6,226 nucleotides of DNA from Archangiaceae bacterium (lineage in GTDB: Bacteria; Myxococcota; Myxococcia; Myxococcales; Myxococcaceae). The translations under genes were made by a program, and so were the position numbers. Below, piece by piece: positions 5,920-6,226 of the stretch; position 1 is the first letter of the stretch; each line of letters opens with the position of its first letter. The notes under the pieces are model-generated. The model was not told the DNA's origin. It was given only the letters and a program-made list of their open reading frames with translations, and did not search any database. The stretch is from the NCBI GenBank assembly GCA_023248915.1, contig JAHFDQ010000380.1:1-6226 (forward strand), in the 5' to 3' direction.

Positions 5920-6226
5920 CTATTCGCCCGAGAGGAAGGCGGCGTCGAGAGTGGGAAGGCCCTGCGCGTCTTCGGACAGCCCTTCGATGCCGGGGGCGGC
6001 GGCCAGTCGCAGCCCTTGCGCGTACAGCGGCAAGAGGTCGAGCTCGCCGGCCAGCGCCGCGGCGGCCTCGCGGGCGCGCGCGTCCCTCTGGGCGGCGTCG
6101 GCCACGGCGCCCAGCGGAGGCAACTGGGTGGCGAGCAGGTCGCGCCGGCCCGCGGCGTCGAGCAGCACCGCCAGCGCCGGCGCGGGCGCGGGCGGCAAGA
6201 GGAGCGAATGGAGCAAGAGCTCATAG
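5920..6226 (-). CDS. Partial gene, probable C-terminus of a family 5 solute-binding protein
   Basis: About 101 residues are visible, reading from the window edge (YELLLHSLLLPP) to TAG at 5922-5920. The beginning is outside the window: the frame is open to the edge and the internal TTG at 6216 has no ribosome binding site. The order YELLLH, a proline-rich stretch, LLDAAG, an Ala-rich helix (AREAAAALAGELDLLPLYAQ) and a final APGIEGLSEDAQG with LDAAFLSG resembles the C-terminal end of ABC-transporter peptide/nickel-type solute-binding proteins, where an aliphatic-PLY strand precedes a PGV/I-x-G turn. This is pattern memory, not an alignment. Those proteins bind ligands outside the inner membrane for import or signalling. 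Its neighbour 15 bases downstream is the sensor kinase, so it may supply ligand to that kinase. Alternatively it is an unrelated alanine-rich protein. Confidence 0.5.
   Translation of the reverse strand, partial: YELLLHSLLLPPAPAPALAVLLDAAGRRDLLATQLPPLGAVADAAQRDARAREAAAALAGELDLLPLYAQGLRLAAAPGIEGLSEDAQGLPTLDAAFLSGE

Noticed and set aside
5814..6224. Minus-strand frame beginning MSSCSIRSSC with ATG at 6224
   Set aside because: It is Arg/Pro/Ser-rich and overlaps both the kinase start and the solute-binding-like frame, which look like real protein.
1..6226. tRNA, rRNA, CRISPR array or insertion-sequence transposase
   Set aside because: No cloverleaf, no regularly spaced direct repeats and no transposase motifs were found on either strand by eye.

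Overview
The window is GC-rich, with G or C at almost every third codon position. It encodes exported lipoproteins, an NlpC/P60 peptidase with an SH3 domain, a membrane-anchored beta-propeller-like protein and an NtrY-type histidine kinase. This mix suggests Myxococcota (a Myxococcus/Archangium-like genome). That placement rests on gene style and recalled family resemblance, not on a database search.

Layout, left to right. Positions 1-494 hold no convincing gene; the notable element is a long imperfect palindrome (30-140) with nested smaller palindromes. At 495 a well-formed lipoprotein signal peptide starts on the plus strand behind a strong ribosome binding site, but the frame leaves any plausible protein within about 30 codons and runs into the tail of a minus-strand gene. 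That minus-strand gene (2064 to 641) encodes about 474 residues of an unrecognised, probably exported protein. It is damaged twice: it has no signal peptide, and a one-base frameshift near 1628-1630 splits it. Three bases upstream and in the same frame ends an intact minus-strand gene (3177 to 2068) for a membrane-anchored, NHL-like repeat protein that starts at TTG.

A 199-base divergent intergenic region (3178-3376) separates it from a plus-strand lipoprotein (3377-4267) carrying an SH3b domain and an NlpC/P60 cysteine-peptidase domain, likely active on peptidoglycan at the cell surface. This gene converges on the histidine kinase gene (5904 to 4264), and both stop codons lie in one CTAG tetranucleotide. 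Fifteen bases upstream of the kinase ends a gene cut by the window edge; its C-terminal tail resembles ABC-transporter solute-binding proteins of family 5. Binding protein and kinase look like one operon, possibly a ligand-sensing pair, but no response regulator or permease is in view.

The main things to check are the palindrome at 30-140 and the arrangement at 495-2070. There, a lipoprotein signal without a body lies on one strand and an exported-type body without a signal lies on the other, which could reflect an inversion that beheaded one gene.
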